A stretch of DNA of 64,000 nucleotides from Dillenia suffruticosa (GCA_033439265.1 JAVTVX010000034.1:20226501-20290500), one strand, 5' to 3'. Shown: positions 10,077 through 22,489, numbered from the stretch's first letter. Made by a program: numbers and translations. The notes: generated by a model from the letters alone, not told the origin.

Positions 10077-12569
10077 TGTCACGCCCCAAACCGGAATCGT
10101 GAACAGCCGCCCGTTGCCCTAGGATGCCGGCTGTATTTTTACAGAAAATCGGGCAGAACCTCCCCATAAATCGGAGGTTTCCCGTGTACAATTAAACCTG
10201 TATAATCAAAATCAATCTATAATTTAAATAAATGGCCATCCTGGCCTCTCCAAAATCAATAAACACCACCGCCAGCATCCAGAACAACGCAAGGCTACAA
10301 GTTTCTAGCAGTCCTAGCCACAGACCTCTACTGTCATGCCCAACTAGAGCATGAGCAGCCGCTATACCGAGCGGACCCAAGTTTATACAATATATATCAC
10401 ATTTCCCAAGTAACGTTCAAATACATACAATCGCCTCAATGCAAATGAAATATGAGAGTTAAACTATACAGTCATCCCAAAATAAGTACATGGCCAACTA
10501 CGGACCTCAATGTCAAGACCTCGCAGGGTCAAAACTAAATTAGAAGTAAATCTCACCGTCGAAAATACCAACTCCGCTCTAGAGCCTGTAGCGTCGCTCT
10601 ATCACAATCAACCTGTCTGAGGAGAGAAAATAGAGGGGTGAGTATCATGGGAAGATACTCAGTGAGTGAGGGGGGTAATATCAAGCATAAATAGTATAGG
10701 TGAACAATTGGAGTGTCAAATAATATCATTCGAAACAACAATTTACACTTCGCAGCAAAACATGATATATTTATCATTTTGAAATCATTTAATCAAACAC
10801 ACGATAGCAAGCATGTATGCATCCATTTAAAATCAAGTAATGTCAGAGGGAGCCAAAAATAGTCCTGGCAAAGGTCAACCGTGACCAAGGACAGGCGCGT
10901 CGGGGGTTTTATTATGCATAGACTTTGAAACGCTCTCTACCCCGACGTTGGCCATGAGCTCGCTGGGGCCAACTCATCAACGTGTATAGGACCCCGCCCG
11001 GTGCTAGACGGTGGCGTCACACACGTCCTCCCCCTACGTGGGTTCAACCGGCCGCGCCTATAGCCTTTAGAATAAATGACGTTTGCGGATACCTCCTGCA
11101 GAAGCGTATCCGGGCAACCCGTGCCTCTACAAACGCCCTTCGTAGCTACGGAATCATCATAGTATCACAAGGGCACAACGTCCCATAATATCACAAGGGC
11201 ACAACGTCCCAGGGCACAACGTCCCACAAGTATCATCACATCATCGCACAACTAGTAGGCATCCAACCCACATAGTTCATCAAAAACATTTTTAAATTTG
11301 CGTGCCAATACGTCTCATCAAATTCATTTCAAAACAGCATATCAATACATTGGTATAAAATGAAATTTATACATTTTCAAATAATGGCACAATTATTGAT
11401 TCATTTCAAACCATGGATGCATAGTCATTGTAAATATAATTCAAGACACTCCAAAAATCACAAAACAGATTTTTACATTTAATATCACACGTCAACGAAT
11501 GCATACCAAAGCATGTTTTATCGAAAATGCGACAGAAAATACGTTTTACTATTTTATGCAAGAGATTAGAGTCCCACTCACATATCTAGGGAGGGTGGTC
11601 ACTCCCTATTTTTCAACGACTCTCCAAAAGACAAACCTAATCAAATCGTCAAATTTATAGCGATTAAAACCCTAATAAGGGATTCTATCAATAAAATTTA
11701 TTCATCTCTCACCTAGGGTTCCTCGGGTGTCAGACCTAGCTGTCGTTCGCCCGTCGGGTTGGTTTAAAACCTGTAATATTTCCCAAATTTCAGATGTATT
11801 AGAAACCACTAAATTTCTAACAGCAAACCATAGAACTTCAATCAATACAGTCGTTACCTGCCATACAGAAGATGCAGGTGAGCTCTCGAAGGGGAAAGCC
11901 GGTCGCGGGCTTGCGGGCCGTCACGGGCTCGCGGGCCGGTGGGCTGGCTGCTAGCGGGCTGGCCCGCTGGTGGCTCACGGGCTCTCAGCCCGGCTTGCTG
12001 GCCGCAGCGGGCTTCGCGGGATGCAGTGGGCCGCGGCTGGACTGGGCCTTGGGCCGCTGGTGGGCTGGCCCGCTCACGGGCTAGGGCTCGCTCTGGGTCA
12101 CGAGCTGGGTCGCGCGCTGGCTCGCGCTGGGTCGCGAGCTGGGTCGCGCGCTAGCTCGCGCTGGGTCGCGAGCTGGGTCGTGCGCTGGCTCGTGCTGGGA
12201 CGCGAGCTGGGTCGCGCGCTGGCTCGTGCGCTAGCTTCCGCTGGGTCGCGAGCTGGGTCGCACGCTAGCTCGTGCTGGCTCACGGGAGATCGCGCACAAG
12301 GCTCGCGATGGCTCGAGGTGGCAGCGTTCGCAGGAGATCGCGCGAATGCGCGCTGTGCAGAGGGTGAAGCGCTGGAGCGGGGTGCGCAAGTGAGCTCCCG
12401 AGCAGGCGTGGGCTCGTGCAGGGGTAGCACGCTGGCCCGCGCTGGGTGTCGTGCTGCTCGCGGGAGGCGCTGCAGCTGCCGCGATCGCGGGAGGAAGGTG
12501 GAGCAGTGGGCGGCGTGCGGTGGCGGGAGAGAGGCCGCGGCGGAGAAGAGAAAGGGAGAAAGAGGGAAA

Positions 12570-12609
<40 letters not shown>

Positions 12610-12666
12610 AGAGTGTGAGAAAGAAAAGGGAAATTAGGGCTTTAAGCAATTTTTTTTTTTTTTTTT

Positions 12667-12698
<32 letters not shown>

Positions 12699-12717
12699 TT
12701 TTGTGTGCAGGGTTACA
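10077..12717 (-). repeat. 5' LTR of the Gypsy element
   Basis: About 2641 bp and nearly identical to 2133-4742. The extra length is mostly in the poly-T/C tract near 12650-12702. It carries the promoter of the element in the minus direction. Substitutions against the other LTR include those near 10425, 10613, 10730, 10848 and 11788 and several in the GC-rich minisatellite. Confidence 0.95.
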
Positions 12718-12722
12718 CCAAC

Positions 12723-13092
12723 CCTCCAGATTTAGGAAAAAAATATTGCAGTATAGGATGTGTGAGACAGAGAGATGTCGTCCCAATCAACGAACCAAAA
12801 TTTCATGAGGCCCTATCTTTGGATATCTCTTGCCCCCAATTTATCACAATTTGCACTTTGTGGTAGGGCATGTGTGGCACAAGAGTAAAAAATTTGAGGA
12901 TAAATTTATTCCCATAAATTTCACAATTATCTAATAAGTTTCACAATTATCCCATTTGTCAAATTGACAAACATGCAAATTTAAAACATCAAGAGCAAAA
13001 CATAAACTGTTATAATACAAAAAAAAAAAAGAAAATGATATTTCATTACGCTAAAAAGAAAATGATACCTCAAAGCATATTAAACAAAGTCT
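12723..13092. other. Spacer, nothing recognised
   Basis: AT-rich sequence immediately right of the Gypsy insertion; it continues the pre-insertion sequence at 1994-2132. No gene, RNA gene or clear repeat. Confidence 0.4.
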
Positions 13093-13108
13093 CTAAATAA
13101 AATTATTT

Positions 13109-13217
13109 TTTTTGTTTCAACCGGTGGTATCCAAAACTATAATCTGATTAATTCGGTTTGAACGTTTATGGAGACCCTATTGAGAGGATGGCTGTCCAAC
13201 GTAATCTTTTCTATTCC
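13109..13217 (-). mobile_element. 5'-truncated SINE (family 1), with target duplication
   Basis: About 109 bases of family-1 SINE 3' sequence starting at a poly-T run, flanked by a perfect 16-bp duplication, CTAAATAAAATTATTT, at 13093-13108 and 13218-13233. The head with box A/B is missing, as expected when reverse transcription stops early. Confidence 0.8.
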
Positions 13218-13233
13218 CTAAATAAAATTATTT

Positions 13234-13970
13234 GACTCCACGCAATTGATCTATATGGGATCCAAAGGAAATTCTTGCGAATTGAACACAACATGACATC
13301 TAGAAGAATTTTATTTTTCAAAATCGTCAATCTCTTGAAAAATGATTAATTGTTTTTTTCCTTAGAAATTTACCTAATTTTAGACTAATAAATTTTAATG
13401 TCCAAAAAGAGTAAATCATTTTCAGTAGTCGTTAATCACATTAATATATTAAAATCTTGAAATTTAAAATTTAAAATGAACGGTTGAATACACATAAAAA
13501 AAAAACCTCAACAAATCCGAACGTAAAAATATTGAAAGAATCTAGAAAGTGACAGTTATAAATTCATCGAGTCAACATCACATGACCATAATTAACACAC
13601 CAAAAACAGAAATTAAATATCAATTTCAACATCACAAAGCCCTAATTAAAAAGTCTAAAAACGAAAATTAAACATCTGCTTCAACTTCAACACCACACAC
13701 ACAAATTTCCTTAGCTAAATTCATGAACTTCAACATCACTGGAAATAAAAACTAGACATGAGACCCGAAAATAACCTTAACATACACAAACAACAATGAA
13801 ATTTTATAGAAAGGTATTTACATCTCAAAGTTCTCCCTCCTCTCCTCCTGTTGTAGTCTCTTCTCTCTGCCAAGAGAAGACTGCAACAAGATACAAATCA
13901 ATGGTTTCTCTCCCACCAAATAAGCAAGGATAGAGGACGATGAAGAAAGTGTGGGGCAGAGACTATTAAT
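13234..13970. other. Spacer, nothing recognised
   Basis: AT-rich sequence with only short chance frames. A few short phrases repeat (AATTAAA, CATCAC), but no mobile element edge or gene could be supported. Confidence 0.4.
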
Positions 13971-13982
13971 ATTGAGAAAAAA

Positions 13983-14063
13983 GGCCGATGAGTATCAGCT
14001 CAAGTGGTATCTTCTCTCTCCTCCCATATAATAGATTCGGATTCAAGTCCCAGAATGTACCCA

Positions 14064-14110
<47 letters not shown>
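13983..14110 (+). mobile_element. Short SINE-like insertion with (AT)n tail
   Basis: About 128 bases flanked by a direct repeat of at least 12 bp, ATTGAGAAAAAA, at 13971-13982 and 14111-14122. Inside are a box A-like stretch (TATCAGCTCAAGTGGTATC) and a box B-like stretch (GGATTCAAGTCCC). The tail is an AT microsatellite of about 45 bases (14066-14110) instead of poly-A. The duplication plus tRNA-like boxes support a SINE; the family is not one I recognise. Confidence 0.7.
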
Positions 14111-14114
<4 letters not shown>

Positions 14115-14213
14115 AGAAAAAAATTGAAATTAATAATTCTTGAAATTAAAGTGTATCTGCAGAAAGAGAGAGAGAGAGAGCATTTCCCAAACCATAGAAT
14201 TCTATAAAACCAA

Positions 14214-17200
14214 CGCTACAAAAAAACACAGCTTTAGCGACAAAAATTTTAGAAAAATTTATCGCTAAAAACATTAGCGACGGATTTAGCGATAAAAAAT
14301 TTTTCTTCGCTAATGATACGTCACAAAAATTTAGTGAAAAAAACTAGAAATCCGTTACTAAAATAACGACAGATTTAGAGACGAAAACTTAATCATCGCT
14401 AAATTTAGTGACGGATCATATAAATCCATTGCTAAAATTAGCGACCGATTTCTATGATCCGTCGCTAAATTATATAATATATTATTGTATTTTTTATTTA
14501 TAATATATATTTTATTTAATTATTATATTAATATTTTATTTTATTTTATTATATTTAATTTAATAATGGATCCAAAGAATCCGTCGTTAAATTATATTAT
14601 ATATTATTATATTTTTTATTTTTATATATATTTAATTTAATTATTATATTAATATATTATTTTATTTAATTATATTTAATTTAGCAACGGATTTGTGATT
14701 TCTGTTGTTAAATTTAGCGATGAATCCAAGAAATCAGTCGCTAAATTATATTATATATTATTATATTATTTATTTATTATATATATTTTATTAAATTATT
14801 ACATTAATATTTTATTTTATTTTATTATATTTAATTTAGCTTGAGAGCAAGTATGTGCCAGGCTCCAGCACCCCCACACCAACACGCGTGCCCGGACCCG
14901 CAACCGCCCCTCCCACGCACCCAAGTGCGCTGCACACACGCCCGTGCGCCCACACCCCGCTTGAGTCCACACTCGCCTGCGCCCCGGCCATGCCCGCACA
15001 CACCCGCCCTCGCCTTACGATAAATGCCTCCAGGAGGGTTCGAACCTGTGCACACATCAAAATTATAAGTACTCATAACCACCGGACCAAATGACATATC
15101 TAATCTTAAACTTTTTCTTTTTCTTATAATCTTATTCTCACATTTTCCAAATAATAATAAAAGAATCTAAAATGATAAACGATTTTAAAAAATAAAATAA
15201 TATTATTCTTTAAAAAGATAAAATAAAAATAAAATATATCATATTATTTAAAAAATAATTTTTTATAAAATAATAAAATACAAACTAAAAATAAAATAAT
15301 AAATTAATTAAAAAATATATTAATTTTATTCTTAAAAAATAAAATATAAAAAATAAAATAAAATGCTTTTTTAAAAAATTATTTAAATTATTATAAAATA
15401 ATAAATATGATTTGTTAATATAAATAATAAAATAATAGAAAATAAAATAAATTAAAATATGATTTCTTAATATGTATTTTTAAATTTGTTATATCACACT
15501 CACATTTTATTAATAATAATAAAATAATTTAAAATAATAATTTGTTAGAAAATAAAAAAATAATAATTTAGAATAAAATAATAAAAGAGTTAAAAAATAA
15601 AATCATATTTTAATTTATTTTATTTTTCAATTATTTTATTTTTTATATTAACAAATCATGTTAATATAATAACTAAAAAATAAAATATATATAATAAATA
15701 GAAAATATAATAATATATAATATATTAAATAAAATATATAATAAATATAAAATATATGAATCAAAAAATATAAAAAAAATTGTTATTTTAAAACATAGCG
15801 ACGGAGTCTAGAATTCGTCACTAAATTTTATATATAATAAAAATATAATATAATATTAATATAATAAATAAATAAAAATTTAATTTAGCGACGAATTTGG
15901 GATTCCCGTCATTAAATTTAGCAACGAACTCGATAATTCGTCGCTAAATTTTATTTATAATAAAAATAAAATAAAATATTAATATAATAATTAATTAATT
16001 AATTAATTTAGCAATGAATTTGGAATTTCGTCGCGAAATTGAGCGACAAACTCGAGAATTCGTCACTAAATTTTATATATAATAAAAATAAAATATAATA
16101 TTAATATAATAATTAATTAATTAATTAATTTAGCGACGAATTTTGGATTTCTGTAGCTAAATTTTGCGACAAGCTCAACAATTGGTTGCTAAATTTTATA
16201 TATAAGAAAAATATAATATAATATTACATAATAATTAAATAAAAAATAATTTAGCGACGAATTTGAGATTTTTATCGCTAAATTTAATGACGAACTCGAG
16301 AATTTGTCACTAAATTTTATATATAATAAAAATAAAATAAAATATTAATATAATAATTAATTATTTATTTAATTTAGCGATAAATTTGGGATTTCTTATT
16401 GCTAAATTTAGCGACGAATTCAAGAATTTGTCGCTGAATTTTATATATACTAAAAGTAAAATATAATATTAATATAATAATTAAATAAAAAATTAATTTA
16501 GCGACATATTTTGGATTTCTGTCGTTAAATTTAGCAACGAAAATTACATATCCGTCTCTAAATTAGCGACGGATAATATTTGTCGCTAAATTCGTCCCTA
16601 AATTAGCAACGGATACCTAAATCCTAGGATACCTAAATCCGTCGCTAACTTAGCGTATCCGAAATCATAAAATAGTCTATAAATGGACATCTGCCTATCA
16701 GTAGCTATCCATCTCACTGTCGCCGTCTTCCGAAAACTATTGCTTGATCTACTTACCAGATGAAATAGATCACCGAATGTAGATTTATGATCTATTGTCT
16801 TCCTTACTGATGATGATAATGAATGAAGATAAACAAATGAATTTTCAAAAACGATTGAGCTGTATGAGAGAAGTGAACGGATGTAGAAAACGAAAAACAT
16901 GATGAGTAAACTCGACAGTCGCAACTTATTAAAAATTATTTGTTATAAATTGGTTGAATTATTTATTGTTAAAAATTGTCAATTTGATGAGAATTGTAAT
17001 ATTCACAATATATTCTATTCGATTTCGTTATTCAGAGCAGGTTAAAAAAAAACCATAGTTGAAAATATTTCCTATTAGAGTATAAAAGAAATTTAGTTAT
17101 GAAATTAGCCTTGACTTTTGAAATTCCAATAATAAATTAGTGACAAATTTAGCTACGAATAATTTTTTTAACTAATTAGCAATAAATTTTGTTATGAATA

Positions 17201-17667
17201 TTTTTTTTTGGCTAATTAGTGACGAATTTAGCAATGAATTTTTGTATTCGTTGCTAAATTTTGTGACAAATATTTTTTTTGTGACTAATTCGTGATGAAA
17301 AATCTTTGTAGCTAATTCGCGATGAACTTTGCCTCGAAAATTTTTTGTCACTAAATTTAGTGACGGATAATGGTATCCGTGGAAAAATTTAGCCACGAAA
17401 TTTGTATTCGTCACTAATCAGCGATAAATTTTGCAACGAAAGATTTTTCGTCGCCAATTAGTGATGAATTTAGTCACGAAAAATTTTTTATCATCAATTA
17501 GCGACGAATTTATCCACGAATAATGCTTCCGTTGCTAATTTAGCCACGAATACTTTTTCTTTGCTACATCCATCGCAAAATAGTGACGAAAAGATTCTTC
17601 GTCACTAAATCCGTCGCAAAAAAGCGATAAATTTTTTTCGTTGCTAAAACCGTGTTTTTTTGTAGTG
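14214..17667. mobile_element. Non-autonomous CACTA-type DNA transposon
   Basis: A 3454-bp element flanked by a 3-bp target duplication CAA (14211-14213 and 17668-17670), the duplication length of the CACTA (En/Spm) superfamily. The right end, read inward, begins CACTACAAAAAAACACGG. The left end reads CGCTACAAAAAAACACAG, so the first bases carry one mismatch. Both flanks are packed with direct and inverted copies of a subterminal motif around TTAGCGACGAA, as expected for transposase-binding arrays. No transposase frame is present, so it would need an enzyme supplied elsewhere. A GC-rich block lies at 14840-15065 and very AT-rich DNA at 15100-15790. Confidence 0.85.
14840..15065. other. GC-rich island inside the CACTA-type element
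   Basis: About 225 bases of C-rich (plus strand) sequence embedded in very AT-rich DNA. At its right edge the minus strand reads ATTTGGTCCGGTGGTTATGA and then AGGTTCGAACCCTCC, resembling pol III box A and box B. It could be a captured genomic fragment or a SINE inserted in the element. The open frames through it on both strands follow from base composition and show no family motif. Confidence 0.5.
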
Positions 17668-17670
17668 CAA

Positions 17671-18218
17671 TCTGTCAAGAGCCAAGAAAGACCTTTCACA
17701 CAAAGCCACAAGGGCATTCATTAACCTTATCTTCAATGCGAACAAGATCTTGCTAGGTAGCAAGGGAAGAAAGCAAGAATTCTTGGCTGATTGAGAGAGC
17801 ATTTCTCGATGTTTGAGTGTTACAACAAGTGTTGTCTGAGTAGAACAAAGAGAGAGTTTTGAGAGGTGCAAGAAGATCTGGAGACTTAGTCCAGCATTCT
17901 AACACCTTTTTCAGCTTCCTTGATAAACTTGGAGCCAGCCAGTGCTCCCCCTACTCCCATTTCTATTTCTTTCTGGGAATCACTCTTTCCTAAAATTGAA
18001 ATTTGAGCTCGAATTCTAAGATTAGACTAGCATTCTCTCTACATATATCTCATTGTGCATTTCTTAGTAGAAGAATACTCAAAATGTTGATGACAAAAAG
18101 ATGCACAAGAACAAAGGTAAATGGACCATTAATTCCAACAGTGGATTTCATCTAACAAGCCATCAGTCTCGGCTTTTCTCACTAAAGCTTCATTATTCAC
18201 TATTACTTGCAAATGACT
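17671..18218. other. Spacer with a segment shared with 44.5 kb
   Basis: No gene recognised. The phrase at about 17893-17932 (GCATTCTAACACC, then TTTTTCAGCTTCCTTGATAA) recurs at 44.51 and 44.70 kb, where a SINE interrupts it. This copy is therefore the uninterrupted form of that site. Confidence 0.6.
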
Positions 18219-19240
18219 TCAAGAGAACAAATGGAAGCAAAATGAATTACAATGGTGAATGCCAGAAGAATGCAACCAGAGGTCCTTTCTTAAGATATAG
18301 TCTACAGCCTCAGCAACAGTATGAACAACCTGCAAAAGCCAAAAACAAGAAATATTTAACAGAATGTGCCGCATAATCTCCCAACTGCTCATTTGTATTA
18401 GGCCCTTCTACCTCTGTAATCCACCACAATTGTCAGTTGGGGCAAACAAGCAGCAGATATATTTTTTGGCATATTTTTCATGATTAATCACTTAGTGTCA
18501 GTCACGTCTCTCCATCTCCATAACTAATGTAGTCTTGGGGCATCATTTCTTTTTATAATAAATCCTTTCATGACAGTACAACATGATCTAAATGTTTCTG
18601 AAACCAGGATGAACATTCGGTCCTTCATATAAGGGATGGGCTAAACAAAGGAAGTTCACTATTCCTAAGCTAAAACCTAAAGGATAAGAACCAGAGTTCT
18701 TATCATCCCACTTGTATCGGAATAGATTATGAATAACATCATGTATCAAATTGCATAATAAAGAATCAAATTTCTAAAATGATTATATGATTATATGATG
18801 TTACCACATCTGCTGGATAGTCGGGTTGGTTATCCTTCCCCTTGAAAACCCGTCAATGTCAAATTGAAAACCACGTGTTGCCTGCCTGAAGATCACGACG
18901 TGGGAAAATTTTTTCTTCAATTTGGAGGATATGAATCCTAAAGCTACAATACTTTTGAAAATTAGTACAAAACTAAAACCTATATAGACCGAAATCCAAG
19001 CTCAAATATCATAGCAAGCAAATAGACAAACCTGTCTGGCACCTTTATGTCAACTGCTAGGTTGTCACCAACCATGTATAAGGTTTTGAAAGAATGTGCT
19101 TTATCACGTCCATTACTTGGGATAAGTTTCTCATGATGGTCAGAATACAGTTAGAGTTGTTTTAATATCATTTCAGCGTTCCTGAACACTAATGGATTTG
19201 GTTTCCCAAAAGAGGTATATTCCAATGCGTTGCCATGATT
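18219..19240 (-). pseudogene. HAD-superfamily hydrolase pseudogene, 3' exons only
   Basis: Three exon-like blocks on the minus strand, 19032-19240, 18805-18885 and 18219-18329, each with plausible AG/GT borders. They read in order: FGKPNPLVF; the HAD loop TLYMVGDN; RVFKGKDN with DYPADV; then VVHTVAEAVDYILR. This is the C-terminal part of the HAD subfamily related to yeast YKR070W. The GDN motif contributes the conserved Mg-binding acid. There is a TAA in the first block, a one-base deletion near 19045 relative to the copy at 60.7 kb, and two stops in the second block. Upstream exons are absent. A related fragment sits at 60479-60764. Confidence 0.8.
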
Positions 19241-22200
19241 CTGCATGTCAATATCATAAGACAATTTAAATAAATGCCCCTAGTACAGTAAAGTATAGAC
19301 ATCTTCCAAAGATACTACGTATAAACTGCAACAATGTCACTTCTCTTGTGCATTTTCAGACGGCCATAATTCAAGGACCCTTCTTTTGTAGTCTAGGCAT
19401 CTAATCCCCCACCCCTTATATATGTATGTATATATTTGTATTTGATGCAGGAGCAAAATAAACTGAGACACTGAGAGAAAATAGAGAGACTTAGAGAGAA
19501 TGATCAGAACACAAGGGAAAACTCAATTGATCTCAATTGATCTTAATCAATTATCAAAACACGTTCATCAAGGTCTATCTTTTTAGGGAGTCGTACCTCT
19601 ATTTATAAGAATACATGAAAGACTAACCGTTTATTAATCAATACCTATTCAAATCTCGTATCTAACAAATCTATTAATGATCATTTAACTGGATTAACTG
19701 AATCGAATTAGTGCCCCCAAAATGACAAAAACCATAAATAAAAATATTATTGAGGACCACATTTTAGATATTTATCTATTAAAACATAAAGGTAGACCAC
19801 TGAAAACTTAGATGTAATTTATCCACAAAGACATGAAAGTTAAGGGTTTAGAAGAGGAAATGGTCTTAGATAGGAATGGATGGCTTAGGAGAATCCGCAT
19901 AAATTAAACCAATATATTTTAGATATTTATCTATTGATTTATTCATTTATTTTTCTTTTTCTCTTTCTTTCTCTTTTTAGTTTTATTTTATTTTATTTCA
20001 TTTTTATTTATATATATTTTTTATTTTTTTATTTTTTATTGTATTTTTTCTATTTTTTTCAAATTTGTCTCTAAAAAACTAACCCCAAATATTAGAATTG
20101 AGGCTTAGTTTTTTGTTGCCGTACAAAGGACCACATTTTCTAAGTTCTTGTCCCAGGGACTTTGTTATCTTTATGAATGAACATTCTCAAATATAAAATA
20201 GCTCTGAAGAGTGCCTGGCGGCTTCTGCTTCCATATCAGCATAAGATTACAAAACATGGCAGTAGCCAAGAACTTCATAAACTCATAAACACCTTTGTAG
20301 TAAAGCATGTTTTTCACATGAAAATTTTTTTTATTCACAATTAAGTGAAATAACTTATCATTAGGTCCATGCATAAGAACAACTAAGGAAATATTGTTTG
20401 AGAAAAGGAGTGGTTTTACAAAAAGGAATCGAGAACATTGAGATATCTATTTGAAAATTAGCATAAAGTGGATATTCTCAACAATGATATTGAAATCAAT
20501 TTCTTTCGCAACCATTTTCAAAAGTTCAACCAGATGCTTTTGATGAACCAATTCATGTTCTCGTTTGTTCATTTCAATCCATTGAAAAATCTTTTTGCAA
20601 TGGGGCTCGACTTTAGACCACACTTTTGAGGCCTTAAAGAGATGAATTCTCGAGTTTTTATAAAAGGTTTCCAAATGATTTTCTAACAAATTTAGTTAGA
20701 ACTCATTCATTGTTGATTTTAAAGCTTTGTGTCTCCTATGAAATCATCACACTTGTGACTTTAAAACTTTCTCATCGTAAGCATTCAGAAGAGACCATTT
20801 GCTGTCTTCATGAGGTAACTCTCCATACTTCTTACCATATTTACAATTATTACCTTTAATAGGACAAGAAACTCTCACAGTGGTTATATATTTATTTTCT
20901 TGGGCACAATTGTCAGAATTTGTGTCCTATCAAATCATACGGATCCTCATGATATGAATGACTCATGACACGTATGACCAGCTTAGATCTTGAACAGGCT
21001 GCAAACGCAGCACAGGAAACTACGACAGGGCAAGGGGGAAGGCTTCAGATTGGGCTGCTTGATCCTTAGACCTGTCAGTCTAGACCAGAAATAAGTGGGA
21101 TGATCCAGAAAATTGGATCTGAAGCTTCATAGGAGACACTTAAGACTTCATGAGCCAGCATATGAGAGGACAGACAACTGGACAAGTGGGAGATGAAGCT
21201 GTCCATGAACCTTTCAGAACTGGAAGATGATTCAATAGTATATACAAGAGAGACAAAAGGAAATGAGGAAACATCTAGAATCCTAATGGTGATAGATGAA
21301 GACACATTCCTTCACTCATTTTCATCCGCCCTTTCAGTTTGCTTAGGTAAAGTTAGCACAATTGATATAGTTGAACAAAACTCTGAATTTCCCCATTTTG
21401 TGAGTGATATATAGTGATTGAACCATCATCTTTAGTAGCGTGATTTATCTTAAAAACTAATCAAGCTATTCTACTTAAGCTAGTATATTCATTAAAGGCA
21501 GTTGAATAGGCATTCTGCCTAACTAGTCCCCAGAATAAAGTCGCACAATTACAATTAAGAGTAAAACAGCAAGGCAAAAATAAAAATTTTCATGACAAGT
21601 GGATCAAACATCAAATGTTACAGATTGCCATAGCCATAACAACGATTAAATTCAAGAGAAGTTCATTATAAACACCACAATTAATCTTAAACATCCTCAA
21701 CTAAGAACGAAGAGCAATTGGGTTCATACCTATCATTTAGTTCACCCTCACCCTCTCAATTTATTTATATATTTAAGAGTACATTCCAATCAATTTATAT
21801 ATTGAAGAGTACATTTATATTATAAATCTTTATCGTTAATAAAAACTTATTTAAATTTTAGAATTACTTTTCATTTTTGCTTGGCGAAGAATATATTTAT
21901 TGTGAATCTTTATCGTTAATAAACATTTATTTAGATTTTAAAATTACTTCTATTTTTTTCTTGGTCTTGTTTTTTTTTTTTTTAATCGGATAATGTAATA
22001 CTCTCGTGTTTACTAAAACTTTTTAAATAACTAGGCATCAAATAACTAAAATTTCCTTATGTTATAATATTAAGTTAAATTGGTGTTTAAAACTCTTATT
22101 GTAGGGTCATGTTGATCAATTTTTAATGTGAGAATATGTTTTCAAAATAAAATAAATGAAAAAATTGACAGCCAATATCCCTAAGATGATGAGGTTGTTT

Positions 22201-22489
22201 AAAATAAATTTAGACAAATACCTCTTTAAGTAAATGTCAACAAATGAGAGAGTGAAGAAAAGTTAGAGAGAGAAGAGAACCGAAATGAAGTGCAAAACAG
22301 TCTACAAACTCAATTGCAGCAAACTTCTAAAATTAATCAACACATGTACAACCTGTTGCAAACTATTCTGCAAGAACCAAAAAGAAAAGGAAAAAGAAAA
22401 AAACGAACCGCTTGACTGCTATTCTGAAATTATATAAAGATTTCCCAGAGAGGCACTCAAAGATTCAACAAGTGACCTTTCATATTCCG
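19241..22489. other. Long intergenic stretch, no gene supported
   Basis: AT-rich DNA with scattered short frames. The largest (minus strand 20447-20689, 80 residues, and 21075-21305) show no motif I recognise. The stretch 19440-19740, with a TATA-like CTATTTATAAGAATAC and an A-rich left part, resembles an old solo LTR in composition only. Polypyrimidine and poly-A/T tracts at 19940-20060 are low-complexity. Confidence 0.4.

Larger units (their letters stand above)
2133..12717 (-). mobile_element. Near-complete Ty3/Gypsy LTR retrotransposon, Tekay-like chromovirus
   Basis: A 10.6-kb element on the minus strand, flanked by a perfect 5-bp target duplication, CCAAC, at 2128-2132 and 12718-12722. 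It has two LTRs of about 2.6 kb beginning and ending TG..CA, an initiator-Met-tRNA primer site, gag, an apparent intron, protease, RT, RNase H, integrase and a C-terminal chromodomain-like tail, then a purine-rich tract. Domain order PR-RT-RH-INT defines Ty3/Gypsy. The integrase tail and the sequence before the 3' LTR resemble the Tekay/Del clade. The LTRs differ by roughly a dozen substitutions plus differences in the GA and poly-T tracts, so insertion is recent. One in-frame stop lies in the protease-RT spacer. Confidence 0.95.

Noticed and set aside
14817-15097. Overlapping frames on both strands in the GC-rich block of the CACTA-type element
   Set aside because: Low stop frequency is due to high GC content; the translations are Cys/Arg/Gly or Pro/Thr-rich without any family resemblance.
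20447-20689. 80-residue minus-strand frame
   Set aside because: Looks protein-like in composition, but no motif was recognised and no neighbouring exon could be linked to it.
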